Under the pieces are notes generated by a model. The model worked only from the letters and a program-made list of their open reading frames with translations, searched no databases and was not told where the DNA came from. The position numbers and the translations under genes were made by a program. Below, one piece after another: positions 25,788 to 33,126 of a stretch of DNA of 45,106 nucleotides. This stretch comes from an uncultured Pseudomonadales bacterium (lineage in GTDB: Bacteria > Pseudomonadota > Gammaproteobacteria > Pseudomonadales > Azotimanducaceae). The DNA lies in assembly GCA_947258825.1 (NCBI GenBank), contig CAMYJX010000006.1:1-45106 (forward strand), given 5' to 3'. How positions within the stretch are numbered: the stretch's first letter is position 1; every line of letters begins with the position of its first letter.

Positions 25788-27815
25788 ATGATGGATTTGA
25801 ATCTGATACCGCCGCTGTTCGGTGTCATCGGCCTCGTGGTAGCCATGGTCATCTACGGGCTGGTAAAGACCTACGACCCGGGAGAGGATAAAGTCAGAAA
25901 AATTGGCGACCAGATTCACCTGGGCGCCATGGTGTTCATGCGCCGTGAATACACCATGCTTGCCGGCTTCAGCGCCGTGCTCCTGGTTCTGCTGTACCTG
26001 TCTCTCGGTCTGGATACCGCTATCGCCTACCTCGTAGGCGCTGTGGCTTCTGCCAGCGCAGGCTGGATCGGCATGTACACGGCCACCCAGGCCAACGTTC
26101 GAACCACTACAGCGGCCCACAGTCACGGCGCCCCCCAGGCGCTGTCCGTGGCCTTCTTCGGCGGTTCCATAATGGGGCTGACCGTCGCCTGCATGGGCCT
26201 GATCGGGCTGGGCCTGCTCTACTACATGTTCGGGGGAGATCCCGAAACGGCTCACAACATCCACGGATTCGGTATGGGCGCGTCAACAGTTGCCCTGTTC
26301 TCTCGAGTCGGCGGCGGCATCTTCACCAAAAGCGCTGACGTAGGTGCCGACCTGGTCGGCAAAGTGGAAGCCGGTATTCCCGAGGACGACCCCCGCAACC
26401 CCGGTGTTATCGCCGACAACGTGGGCGATAACGTGGGCGACGTTGCCGGCATGGGGTCGGACATCTTCGAGAGCTACTGCGGCGCCATGATCGCGACCAT
26501 CGCCATTGCCTCGACCCTGGCCATGACGTACCTGACGAGCCTCGCGCCAGACATGAGCGAGGGCGACGCTCGAGCGGCGCTCATGGGGCTGCCCCTGATC
26601 CTGGCTTCGGCCGGCCTGGTCTGTTCCCTCGTGGGTATCGGCATCGTGCGTGTCATGTCAGCCAAAGAACCGGCCGTGGCCCTGCGCTTTGGCACCATCG
26701 GCGCGCCGGTGCTGTTCATCCTGGTCGCCTATTTTGTCGTCGACAGCTTCGGCCTGAGCAACAACATCTGGTGGTCAGTGATCTCGGGCTCGGTGGGCGG
26801 CATCATCATCGGCCTGGTTACCGAGTATTACACCTCGTCGAGCCCCGTCGTGCGTATCGCCGAATCCGGCAAAACCGGCTCAGCCACCGTTATGATCACA
26901 GGCCTCGCGGTGGGCATGCAGTCGGTGGCGATCCCGGTGCTGGCCATCTGCGGAATCATCTTCATATCCACCACCCTGTCAGGTCTCTACGGCGTCGGCA
27001 TCGCCGCGCTGGGCATGCTGGCTACGGTGGGCATAACCATGGCCATCGACGCTTACGGACCCATTGCCGACAATGCGGGCGGCATCGCCGAAATGAGTGG
27101 GCTGGGGCCGGAAACCCGAGCCATCACCGATTCGTTGGACGAGCTGGGCAATACCACCGCCGCAATCGGCAAAGGCTTCGCCATCGGCGCAGCCGCCCTG
27201 GCTGCGCTGGCGATCATCGCCGCCTACGTCGAAACCATCTCCTACAACATGCCAGGGTTTTCGCTGCACCTCGGCGATCCGGACGTGCTCATAGGATTGT
27301 TCATCGGGGGGCTCATCCCCTTTCTGATCGCATCGATCACCATGACCGCCGTGGGCGATGCGGCAATGGAGATGATCCAGGAGATCCGGCGCCAGTTCCG
27401 CGAGATTCCTGGCCTGCTGGAGGGCAACGCCGAGCCGGATACCGCCAAATGCGTGGACATTGCGACCTCTGCCGCACTGCGACGAATGCTGCTCCCCGGC
27501 GTCATCGCGGTGGCAGTTCCCCCGGTTGTGGGCTTCGGCCTCGGACCCGCCGCTCTCGGTGGCACCCTGGGCGGCGGCCTGTTGGGCTGCGTTCTGCTGG
27601 CCCTTACCATGGCCAACGCCGGCGGCGCCTGGGACAATGCCAAGAAGTATGTCGAGAAAGGCAATCTCGGCGGCAAGGGATCAGATGTGCATGCGGCAAC
27701 CGTAGTGGGCGACACCGTGGGCGACCCCTTCAAGGACACCTCGGGCCCGAGCATGAACATTCTTATCAACGTGATGGCCATCGTAAGCCTGGTGATTGCA
27801 CCCCTGCTGGTATGA
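25788..27815 (+). CDS. hppA: Membrane-bound pyrophosphatase, K+-dependent type
   Basis: 675 residues with about 16 membrane helices. The PPi/Mg sites are D184[10 protein letters not shown] and D210NVGDNVGD, and [12 protein letters not shown] (421-432) and the C-terminal [12 protein letters not shown] complete the active site. At the position that decides potassium need the sequence is [10 protein letters not shown] (454-463). K+-independent members have Lys after GNTT and Thr/Ala three residues later; here Ala458 and Gly461 indicate K+ dependence (family rule recalled). The enzyme couples PPi hydrolysis to H+ or Na+ export, and the ion cannot be decided without the gate residues. I chose the ATG at 25788 (GGGGA upstream); a TTG at 25776 is in frame. 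A strong terminator follows. Confidence 0.96.
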   Translation: MMDLNLIPPLFGVIGLVVAMVIYGLVKTYDPGEDKVRKIGDQIHLGAMVFMRREYTMLAGFSAVLLVLLYLSLGLDTAIAYLVGAVASASAGWIGMYTATQANVRTTTAAHSHGAPQALSVAFFGGSIMGLTVACMGLIGLGLLYYMFGGDPETAHNIHGFGMGASTVALFSRVGGGIFTKSADVGADLVGKVEAGIPEDDPRNPGVIADNVGDNVGDVAGMGSDIFESYCGAMIATIAIASTLAMTYLTSLAPDMSEGDARAALMGLPLILASAGLVCSLVGIGIVRVMSAKEPAVALRFGTIGAPVLFILVAYFVVDSFGLSNNIWWSVISGSVGGIIIGLVTEYYTSSSPVVRIAESGKTGSATVMITGLAVGMQSVAIPVLAICGIIFISTTLSGLYGVGIAALGMLATVGITMAIDAYGPIADNAGGIAEMSGLGPETRAITDSLDELGNTTAAIGKGFAIGAAALAALAIIAAYVETISYNMPGFSLHLGDPDVLIGLFIGGLIPFLIASITMTAVGDAAMEMIQEIRRQFREIPGLLEGNAEPDTAKCVDIATSAALRRMLLPGVIAVAVPPVVGFGLGPAALGGTLGGGLLGCVLLALTMANAGGAWDNAKKYVEKGNLGGKGSDVHAATVVGDTVGDPFKDTSGPSMNILINVMAIVSLVIAPLLV

Positions 27816-27886
27816 GCGGGGGTCAATGACCAGGCATCGGCCCATTTGCTCATCTGAGTGAGTGGGGCCGATCAGCCACATCGACG

Positions 27887-27911
27887 AAAGGGGGCCCAGC
27901 CCCCTTTTTTT
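27887..27911 (+). terminator. Rho-independent terminator after the pyrophosphatase
   Basis: Nine-base arms AAAGGGGGC and GCCCCCTTT flank a three-base loop and run into seven T residues. It lies 71 bp behind the pyrophosphatase stop and makes that gene a monocistronic unit. Confidence 0.9.
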
Positions 27912-28001
27912 CGTTCCGACTTTTTCTCCTTCCGACTTTTTTTTCTTTACGATCTGGCGCAAGGTAGCAACCAAGGCAGCTTTAGAGAGGCAGTCAGGAA
28001 G

Positions 28002-28274
28002 ATGAAGAGCGAAGACAAGGCACTGACCAATCACGCCATCACCGTATGTCTGGAAGGCGGCGCCACGCTGGGTCCGTTCAAGGCAACCTGGAGTACAGAG
28101 ATCGTCAGCGATGTCAGAGAGCTGATCAAAGAGTACGACTCGTTTCTGCAGGGCCAGGAGCAGAAGCGGTTCAAATACCACCTGCATGACCCGGTAAAGC
28201 GCGTATCTCACTCCCTGGTTCTGGATTTCAAGCGGGTTACGGGCATCTACGATCAGGTCGATCTGCACGACTGA
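28002..28274 (+). CDS. Small hypothetical protein, 90 aa
   Basis: I start at the ATG at 28002, behind AGGAAG; the open frame extends 48 codons upstream, but that part reads through the terminator and its T-tract. The protein, beginning MKSEDKALTNHAITV, is soluble and mixed alpha/beta with no cysteine pair motif, signal or membrane segment. I recognise no family. It lies between the pyrophosphatase terminator and a convergent 105-aa gene (25 bp gap), in a group of four small genes that separates the two PPi enzymes. Confidence 0.7.
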   Translation: MKSEDKALTNHAITVCLEGGATLGPFKATWSTEIVSDVRELIKEYDSFLQGQEQKRFKYHLHDPVKRVSHSLVLDFKRVTGIYDQVDLHD

Positions 28275-28299
28275 CCGGCGGTGGAGCCCCTGCGGACGG

Positions 28300-28617
28300 C
28301 TATGCCTTCGCCAGCCCAGCCGCCTCTTCGCGGGTATAGAACTCCCCGCCTCTGACGAATCCGGATTCGATCTGTTCTTTGATCGCAACCGCGTGGCCGT
28401 CGGGATCTCGCTCGATGACCCATTCTTCCGGCAAGCCGCAGATCATGTGCACGGGCGCCGGACGTCCGTCTTCGAATCGGGAGTTTTCCACCCGGCCGGT
28501 CTCCGGGTCGCGAAATGCGGGTCGAAACCGCTGCGCGGCGGCGTTGGCGCTGACCCCGGACGTACCGGCGAATGCGCGATTTTCCTGTCGCAAGCGTTTC
28601 GGAGTCAACGTCTGCAT
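28300..28617 (-). CDS. Small hypothetical protein, 105 aa
   Basis: The start at ATG 28617 is supported by AGGAAAG and gives MQTLTPKRLRQENRAFAGT; the frame continues upstream to 28803 without support. The C-terminal half reads like a compact acidic domain (HMICGLPEEWVIERDPDGHAVAIKEQIESGFVRGGEFYTREEAAGLAKA). No signal peptide, membrane helix or known motif was seen. The 252 bp between it and the divergent 82-aa gene hold their promoters; I could not identify convincing hexamers there. Confidence 0.65.
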   Translation of the reverse strand: MQTLTPKRLRQENRAFAGTSGVSANAAAQRFRPAFRDPETGRVENSRFEDGRPAPVHMICGLPEEWVIERDPDGHAVAIKEQIESGFVRGGEFYTREEAAGLAKA

Positions 28618-28870
28618 CTTTCCTGATCTCTGGCCTGCCTGCTGGCGACAAGTCGCCTGTTCCCGGCGCGTTGAACATAGCGATACACAATTCGTACCAA
28701 CCTGTTCAGCGGTTGCTGAAAGCTCATAAGACACTGTTTTTGGTGAACATTTCATGAACGCAACAACGAGGGTCGGCCCGCCGGGCTGCGTGCGGTGGAT
28801 CACAATCTGACCATTTTCGTCCAGATGTTCCCCTGAACCGTTCTAAGCTGAGGGGATCAACGGAAGATCC

Positions 28871-29119
28871 ATGGACATAGAAATGCCGCATCAATTCACT
28901 GACACCGATGGAAACGCCCTTCAGGGCGTGTGGTTGAAAACCAACGGTCGCCGGTACTGCTCCTGGCAGTTCGACCGCAACTCGGGGGAGCTACGGGCCA
29001 GCAGAGGCGTTGTCGTTCACAAGTTGAACCTCGAGAGCGCGGAAGAAGACGAGGAAGTACTCAAGGAAAAGCTTCCGGGTCTGGTGCTTGACCTGCTGAA
29101 AAACCCACCGCGGCACTGA
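28871..29119 (+). CDS. Small hypothetical protein, 82 aa, ending in a stop-codon repeat array
   Basis: An 82-residue acidic protein with a GGAAG ribosome site. MPHQFTDTDGNALQGVWLKTNGRRYCSWQFDRNSGELRASRGVVVHKLNLES looks like a small beta-rich domain with an acidic helical tail (EEDEEVLKEKLPGLVLDLLK). I recognise no family. Its last codons, CCG-CGG-CAC-TGA, are the first member of an 18-bp tandem array that repeats the end of the gene with its stop codon five times. Confidence 0.7.
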   Translation: MDIEMPHQFTDTDGNALQGVWLKTNGRRYCSWQFDRNSGELRASRGVVVHKLNLESAEEDEEVLKEKLPGLVLDLLKNPPRH

Positions 29120-29207
29120 GCTAGGCCGCGTTTCTGAGTCAGGCCGCGTCTCTGAGTCAAGCCGCGGCGCTAAGTCAAGCCGCGGCGCTAAGTCAAGCCG
29201 CGGCGCT
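29118..29207 (+). repeat. 18-bp tandem array, five units, each with a stop codon
   Basis: Units of the form GAGTCAAGCCGCGGCGCT start at 29118, 29136, 29154, 29172 and 29190. The first begins on the last two bases of the 82-aa gene's stop codon. Each unit end plus the next start recreates GCCGCGG-CGC-TAA or -TGA, a close copy of the gene's own ending CCGCGGCACTGA. The period of 18 keeps frame with the gene. The last three units are nearly identical and the first two more diverged. Confidence 0.9.
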
Positions 29208-29234
29208 GACGGGTATATCTCTATCGACGCCGGA

Positions 29235-29282
29235 TTTCCTCAGGCATTTCCTCAGGCAATTCCTCAGGCAATTCCTCAGGCA
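29235..29282. repeat. 12-bp tandem array, four units
   Basis: Two copies of TTTCCTCAGGCA (29235, 29247) and two of ATTCCTCAGGCA (29259, 29271) lie 42 bp before the next small gene and 27 bp after the 18-bp array. The unit has no stop on the plus strand but GCC-TGA on the minus strand. It may simply be slippage DNA in the spacer. Confidence 0.9.
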
Positions 29283-29323
29283 TCGGGGTTAAACTGCGGG
29301 TCCAATGAAAAAGGTCCCGAAGA

Positions 29324-29644
29324 ATGTCGCAACTGGAATCCCAGTTCATCCACCTTGGCCGTCACCTGGAGGCGCTGATCAGCCTGCTTGAAGAAGCGGA
29401 TGAGCAATTCTGGGTTCCCTACTTTCGACGCGGACTCGACCAGGTGCAGCAGAACAAGCTGGCGGGCGCTACTTTCACCCTGGGCTGCTACGGCGGCGTC
29501 GACACATTTTCCGACCTGGTCATCGGCCGCAGCTGGGAGAAGACGGACCCCCTCAGATATCGGAACCTGAACGCCCGCCTGACCGAGCTGCGCAACCGCA
29601 TCTTCGACGCTGCTAACGCCATCACCTCGCGCCGGGCGTGGTGA
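29324..29644 (+). CDS. Small conserved-looking protein, 106 aa (DUF6966-like)
   Basis: 106 residues, helical: LGRHLEALISLLEEADEQFWVPYFRRGLDQVQQNK, then LGCYGGVDTFSDLVIGRSW and a helical end LNARLTELRNRIFDAANAITS. The pattern with a YGG-x3-F-x-DLV centre and a terminal helix resembles DUF6966, a small family sometimes found beside toxins or as a stand-alone protein; this is recalled and not certain. The ribosome site is modest (AAGG with long spacing). It is convergent with the PPi-phosphofructokinase gene. A 139-aa minus-strand frame over the same bases was judged a shadow. Confidence 0.72.
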   Translation: MSQLESQFIHLGRHLEALISLLEEADEQFWVPYFRRGLDQVQQNKLAGATFTLGCYGGVDTFSDLVIGRSWEKTDPLRYRNLNARLTELRNRIFDAANAITSRRAW

Positions 29645-29695
29645 AAAGGCAGGTGATCGAGCACCCGGCGACATCGCCAAACCCAACCTGACCAA

Positions 29696-30955
29696 TCAGA
29701 TTCGGAACGGCGGCAGCTTCTTTGCTACCAGCTGGTTTTTAAGCCTGACGTACTGGGGCAGGCCGTTCCGGTAGGAAGGGTAATCCTCGCCCTCGATGAG
29801 GGGGGCCAGGTAGCGGCGAGCTGCCGTCGTTATTCCAAAACCGTCCGCAGAGATGAATCGCTTCGGCATCTTCCTCTCCTTGTTGGCAACCCGGGCGAGG
29901 GGGGCCTCGCCAATCGCCCAGCGATAAGGCTTGTCGCTCTTGCGGACGATGGTAGGCATTACCGCATTCTTGCCCGCCAACGCAAATTCCACCGCCGCCT
30001 TGCCTACGGCGTAGGCCTGGGCGACGTCTGTCCCCGAGGCGATATGCCGGGCGGCGCGCTGCAGATAGTCGGCTACCGCCCAATGGAACTTGTAGCCGAG
30101 TTTTTCCTTGACCATGTTGGCGATGGTCGGAGCAACCCCGCCAAGCTGCGTGTGACCAAAGGCATCGCTGGTTCCCGCTTCCGCTACGAATCGGCCGTTG
30201 GCGTACTGGGCACCTTCAGAAACCACGATCACACAGTAACCACAGCGCTCAACCGTTTTCTTGACCTTGGCAAGGAAACGTCGGCGCTGGAAGGGAACCT
30301 CGGGCAAAAGGATGATGTGGGGAGGCTCTCCGGGGCCCTCCTGGGCCAGCGCTGCAGCCGCCGCTATCCAGCCGGCGTGCCGGCCCATGGTTTCAAGCAC
30401 AAATACCTTGGTCGAGGTTTCACTCATGGAGGCCACGTCCAGGGCCGCCTCCCGTGTCGACACCGCAACATACTTGGCCACCGAGCCAAAGCCCGGACAG
30501 CAATCGGTCAGCGGCAGGTCGTTGTCCACCGTCTTGGGAATACCGATACAGGTAATTGGATAACCCAGGCTCGAGCCCAGCTGAGCGACCTTATTGGCGG
30601 TGTCCTGAGAATCACCGCCGCCGTTGTAGAAGAAGTAACGAATATCGTGAGCCTGAAAAACCTGAATCAGGCGCTCGTACTCGCGCCGGTTTTCCTGCAG
30701 TGACTTGAGCTTGTAGCGGCAGGAGCCGAAAGCACCGCTGGGCGTGCTGCGCAACCCGGCGATGCTTTGAGCAGATTCCCGACCCGTATCGATAAGCTCC
30801 TCGTTGAGCGCCCCCAGGATGCCATTGCGACCCGCATACAACTTTCCGATTCGATCTTTGTGCTGACGCGCGGTTTCGATGACGCCGCACGCGCTGGCGT
30901 TGATCACCGCAGTGACGCCACCAGATTGAGCGTAGAACGCGTTGGCTCTGGCCAT
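29696..30955 (-). CDS. pfp: Pyrophosphate-dependent 6-phosphofructokinase
   Basis: 419 residues. YAQSGGVTAVINASACG begins the nucleotide/PPi fold. The motif FFYNGGGDSQDTANKV (108-123) has Asp in the place where ATP enzymes have Gly. GIPKTVDNDLPLTD (138-151) has the Lys of PKTVDND, and both are recalled markers of PPi use. ETMGRHAGWIAA is the fructose-6-phosphate site. It interconverts fructose-6-phosphate and fructose-1,6-bisphosphate with PPi, reversibly, in the cytoplasm. An AGGAG site lies 11 bases before the ATG. It is on the opposite strand from the pyrophosphatase and about 1.9 kb away. In some methanotrophs these two genes are neighbours, which makes the pairing here meaningful. Confidence 0.95.
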   Translation of the reverse strand: MARANAFYAQSGGVTAVINASACGVIETARQHKDRIGKLYAGRNGILGALNEELIDTGRESAQSIAGLRSTPSGAFGSCRYKLKSLQENRREYERLIQVFQAHDIRYFFYNGGGDSQDTANKVAQLGSSLGYPITCIGIPKTVDNDLPLTDCCPGFGSVAKYVAVSTREAALDVASMSETSTKVFVLETMGRHAGWIAAAAALAQEGPGEPPHIILLPEVPFQRRRFLAKVKKTVERCGYCVIVVSEGAQYANGRFVAEAGTSDAFGHTQLGGVAPTIANMVKEKLGYKFHWAVADYLQRAARHIASGTDVAQAYAVGKAAVEFALAGKNAVMPTIVRKSDKPYRWAIGEAPLARVANKERKMPKRFISADGFGITTAARRYLAPLIEGEDYPSYRNGLPQYVRLKNQLVAKKLPPFRI

Positions 30956-31107
30956 GATGCTCAGGCTCCTGTTGCTTCAGTTTGATTAAACGGCAAGCGG
31001 GGTCGAGATGCCCTCGCCGCCCATTCCGGGAGAACCATTGTCCGTGAACACGACGATATGTGCGACAATTTCGCGGTAAAGCCGGTGTCACGTGAGAAAC
31101 GCCCGCA

Positions 31108-31611
31108 ATGAAAACCCTGTTTAACCTTTTCTGGCGGATCTGCCTGCTCCGGCAAAGCCCTGCCGCAGTGCCCGCGAACGGCCCTTTCGTGGCGACCATC
31201 GTGCTGGCGAACCTGCTGTGCAGCATCCTGGTTTCCTCGAGCTTTGGATCGGAAGTGAACCTGCTCACGACATCGACGAGCATCATCGTCAGCCAGACGA
31301 CCACCGCGGGGCTGGTCTGGATAGCTCTGTACTGGGCTGAGAAAGCAGATCGGTTCGTCACTACCATTACCGCGATTTTCGGCTGCGACCTGATCATAAC
31401 CGCGGTTTTTTCGCTGCTGCTTCCGATCACAGGAACGCTAGGCTCGGTGGTAGGCAGCGCTCTGCTGCTGATGTTTCTCGTCTGGTCGGTGGCTGTGGCC
31501 GGTTTCATCCTGCACCGCGCGTTGGAGACGGGTTTCGGAGCCGGCGTCGCCGTGGCGCTGGGGATTTCTCTGATGAGCGTCATCCTGGGGCAGGTGGCGA
31601 TCGGCGCCTGA
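31108..31611 (+). CDS. Four-helix integral membrane protein of unknown function
   Basis: 167 residues. Hydrophobic segments lie at about 26-43 (FVATIVLANLLCSILVSSS), 60-75 (VSQTTTAGLVWIALYWA), 84-107 (TTITAIFGCDLIITAVFSLLLPI) and 112-165 (SVVGSALLLMFLVWSVAVAGFILH and GVAVALGISLMSVILGQV). No family is recognised, though a membrane protein of this size commonly stands before mpl in related bacteria. Its ending ATC-GGC-GCC-TGA is duplicated immediately downstream. It is divergent from the phosphofructokinase gene (152 bp) and 50 bp ahead of mpl. Confidence 0.78.
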   Translation: MKTLFNLFWRICLLRQSPAAVPANGPFVATIVLANLLCSILVSSSFGSEVNLLTTSTSIIVSQTTTAGLVWIALYWAEKADRFVTTITAIFGCDLIITAVFSLLLPITGTLGSVVGSALLLMFLVWSVAVAGFILHRALETGFGAGVAVALGISLMSVILGQVAIGA

Positions 31612-31636
31612 TCAGCGTCTGATCAGCGCTCGGGCA
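31604..31636 (+). repeat. 11-bp duplication of a gene end with its stop codon
   Basis: GCGCCTGATCA (31604-31614), containing the stop codon of the membrane-protein gene, is followed at once by GCGTCTGATCA (31615-31625) and by a third, half-matching copy starting GCGCTCGG. The period of 11 puts the second TGA in another frame. Confidence 0.75.
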
Positions 31637-31661
31637 TAATCCCGAAAATGGGACAATCGCG

Positions 31662-33062
31662 ATGACCAGACACATCTACTTCCTCGGTATCGGCGGCACC
31701 CTGATGGGCAGCCTGGCGCAGATCGCCAGGGAAATCGGGTTCAGAGTCTCGGGCTCCGACAAAGCCCTGTACCCACCGATGAGTGACCAGCTCGAGTCTG
31801 CGGACATCGAGCTTTACGAAGGCTTCGACCCTGGCCAGCTGAAGCCTGAGCCGGATCTGGTAGTGATTGGCAACGCCGGCCTGCCCCGGGGGCATCCGGG
31901 CGTCGAGTACATCCTGGACAGCGGTCTGCCCTACACTTCCGGTGCCCAGTGGCTGGGCGAAAGCGTGCTTCCTGGACGCTGGGTTCTGGCGATCAGCGGT
32001 ACCCACGGCAAAACGACAACCGCCAGCATGCTTGCCTGGATACTCGAATACGCAAACCTGGAACCGGGCTATCTGATCGGTGGCGTGCCAAAGAACTTTT
32101 CGAGCTCCGCCAGGCTGGGTCAATCCCCCTTTTTCGTCGTGGAGGCCGACGAGTACGACACCTCGTACTTCGACCGGCGTTCCAAATTCGTTCATTACCG
32201 ACCCCGCACGCTGGTGATCAACAATCTCGAGTACGACCACGCGGATATCTTTCCGGATCTGGCCTCGATTCAGACCCAGTTCCATCATCTGCTTCGCACG
32301 GTGCCCGGCTCCGGGTTGATCGTGGCGCCTACCGACGACGAGCACGTCAACGAGGTGCTGAATCAGGGCTGCTGGACACCCATCGAAAGGATAGGCCCGC
32401 GCTCGGCAAGACAACCTCACGAGCGCGACAACGGCAATCGCTGGCATACCGATACTGGACATGGCAACCACGAATCCGGCTTCGAGGTGCTGCTCAACGA
32501 CTCCGGCTTCGGCCGCATAGACTGGTCGCTGCTTGGCGAGCACAACGTGCGAAACGCGCTCGCCGCCATCGCCGCTGCCCGACACGCCGGCGTTCCGGCA
32601 TCAACGGCGGTAGAAGCGCTGAACGAATTCAAAGGCGTAACCCGCCGCATGGATCTCATCGCGGAGATAGACGGCACCTATGTCTATGACGATTTTGCCC
32701 ATCATCCCACTGCCATCCGGACCACCCTGCAGGGGCTGCGTAGCAAAGTAGGCAACGAAGAAATCATAGCCGTCGTGGAACCAAGGTCCCACACCATGTC
32801 GCTGGGCACCCTTCGTTCGGAGCTCACCACCTGCTGCTCAGCGGCCGATGCCATCTACTGGTTCCGCGGCGACAACATCAAATGGGATCTCTCCGAGGTG
32901 GTGCAGCAGTGCGTGGTGCCGTCGTTCCAGTTCGACGCCCTCGACCGTCTCGTTGATGCCCTAGCAGCGCTGCCGCCGAGGAAGCGGCACATCGTCCTGA
33001 TGAGCAACGGCAGCTTCGGGGGCATCTACGAAAAGCTCCCACAGCGATTGCGCGCAGGATAA
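31662..33062 (+). CDS. mpl: UDP-N-acetylmuramate:L-alanyl-gamma-D-glutamyl-meso-diaminopimelate ligase
   Basis: 466 residues. HIYFLGIGGTLMGSLAQIAREIG is the Mur N-terminal nucleotide region. ISGTHGKTTTASMLAWILE is the P-loop, VVEADEYDTSYFDRRSKFVHYRP and VINNLEYDHADIF are the ATP/Mg segments, and VYDDFAHHPTAIRTTL is the C-terminal signature. It reattaches the recycled murein tripeptide to UDP-MurNAc in the cytoplasm, which indicates a Gram-negative peptidoglycan recycling pathway. It starts 50 bp after the membrane-protein gene and ends 64 bp before the secreted cyclase-family gene. It could be transcribed with either. Confidence 0.97.
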   Translation: MTRHIYFLGIGGTLMGSLAQIAREIGFRVSGSDKALYPPMSDQLESADIELYEGFDPGQLKPEPDLVVIGNAGLPRGHPGVEYILDSGLPYTSGAQWLGESVLPGRWVLAISGTHGKTTTASMLAWILEYANLEPGYLIGGVPKNFSSSARLGQSPFFVVEADEYDTSYFDRRSKFVHYRPRTLVINNLEYDHADIFPDLASIQTQFHHLLRTVPGSGLIVAPTDDEHVNEVLNQGCWTPIERIGPRSARQPHERDNGNRWHTDTGHGNHESGFEVLLNDSGFGRIDWSLLGEHNVRNALAAIAAARHAGVPASTAVEALNEFKGVTRRMDLIAEIDGTYVYDDFAHHPTAIRTTLQGLRSKVGNEEIIAVVEPRSHTMSLGTLRSELTTCCSAADAIYWFRGDNIKWDLSEVVQQCVVPSFQFDALDRLVDALAALPPRKRHIVLMSNGSFGGIYEKLPQRLRAG

Positions 33063-33076
33063 ACTCTGTCGGACCG

Positions 33077-33091
33077 ACCATCCGATGGTCA
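33077..33091. promoter_or_regulatory. 15-bp perfect palindrome before the cyclase-kinase-hydrolase operon
   Basis: GACCATC and GATGGTC, perfect seven-base arms around one C, lie between the mpl stop and the next start, 35 bp before that ATG. No T-run follows, so a terminator is unlikely. The position fits an operator for a dimeric repressor controlling the five-gene operon, though a hairpin in the transcript is also possible. Confidence 0.45.
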
Positions 33092-33126
33092 GGGACATCG
33101 TAAGGGACAGGGAAGGGGATCGAACC

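Noticed and set aside
26771..27829. 352-aa plus-strand frame inside the pyrophosphatase gene
   Set aside because: A second frame of the same strand, very rich in Arg, His and Gly; the pyrophosphatase frame has every family motif.
29276..29695. 139-aa minus-strand frame opposite the 106-aa gene, ending in the 12-bp repeat
   Set aside because: The plus-strand protein looks more natural and resembles a small known family. The coincidence with the repeat is kept as a low-interest finding.
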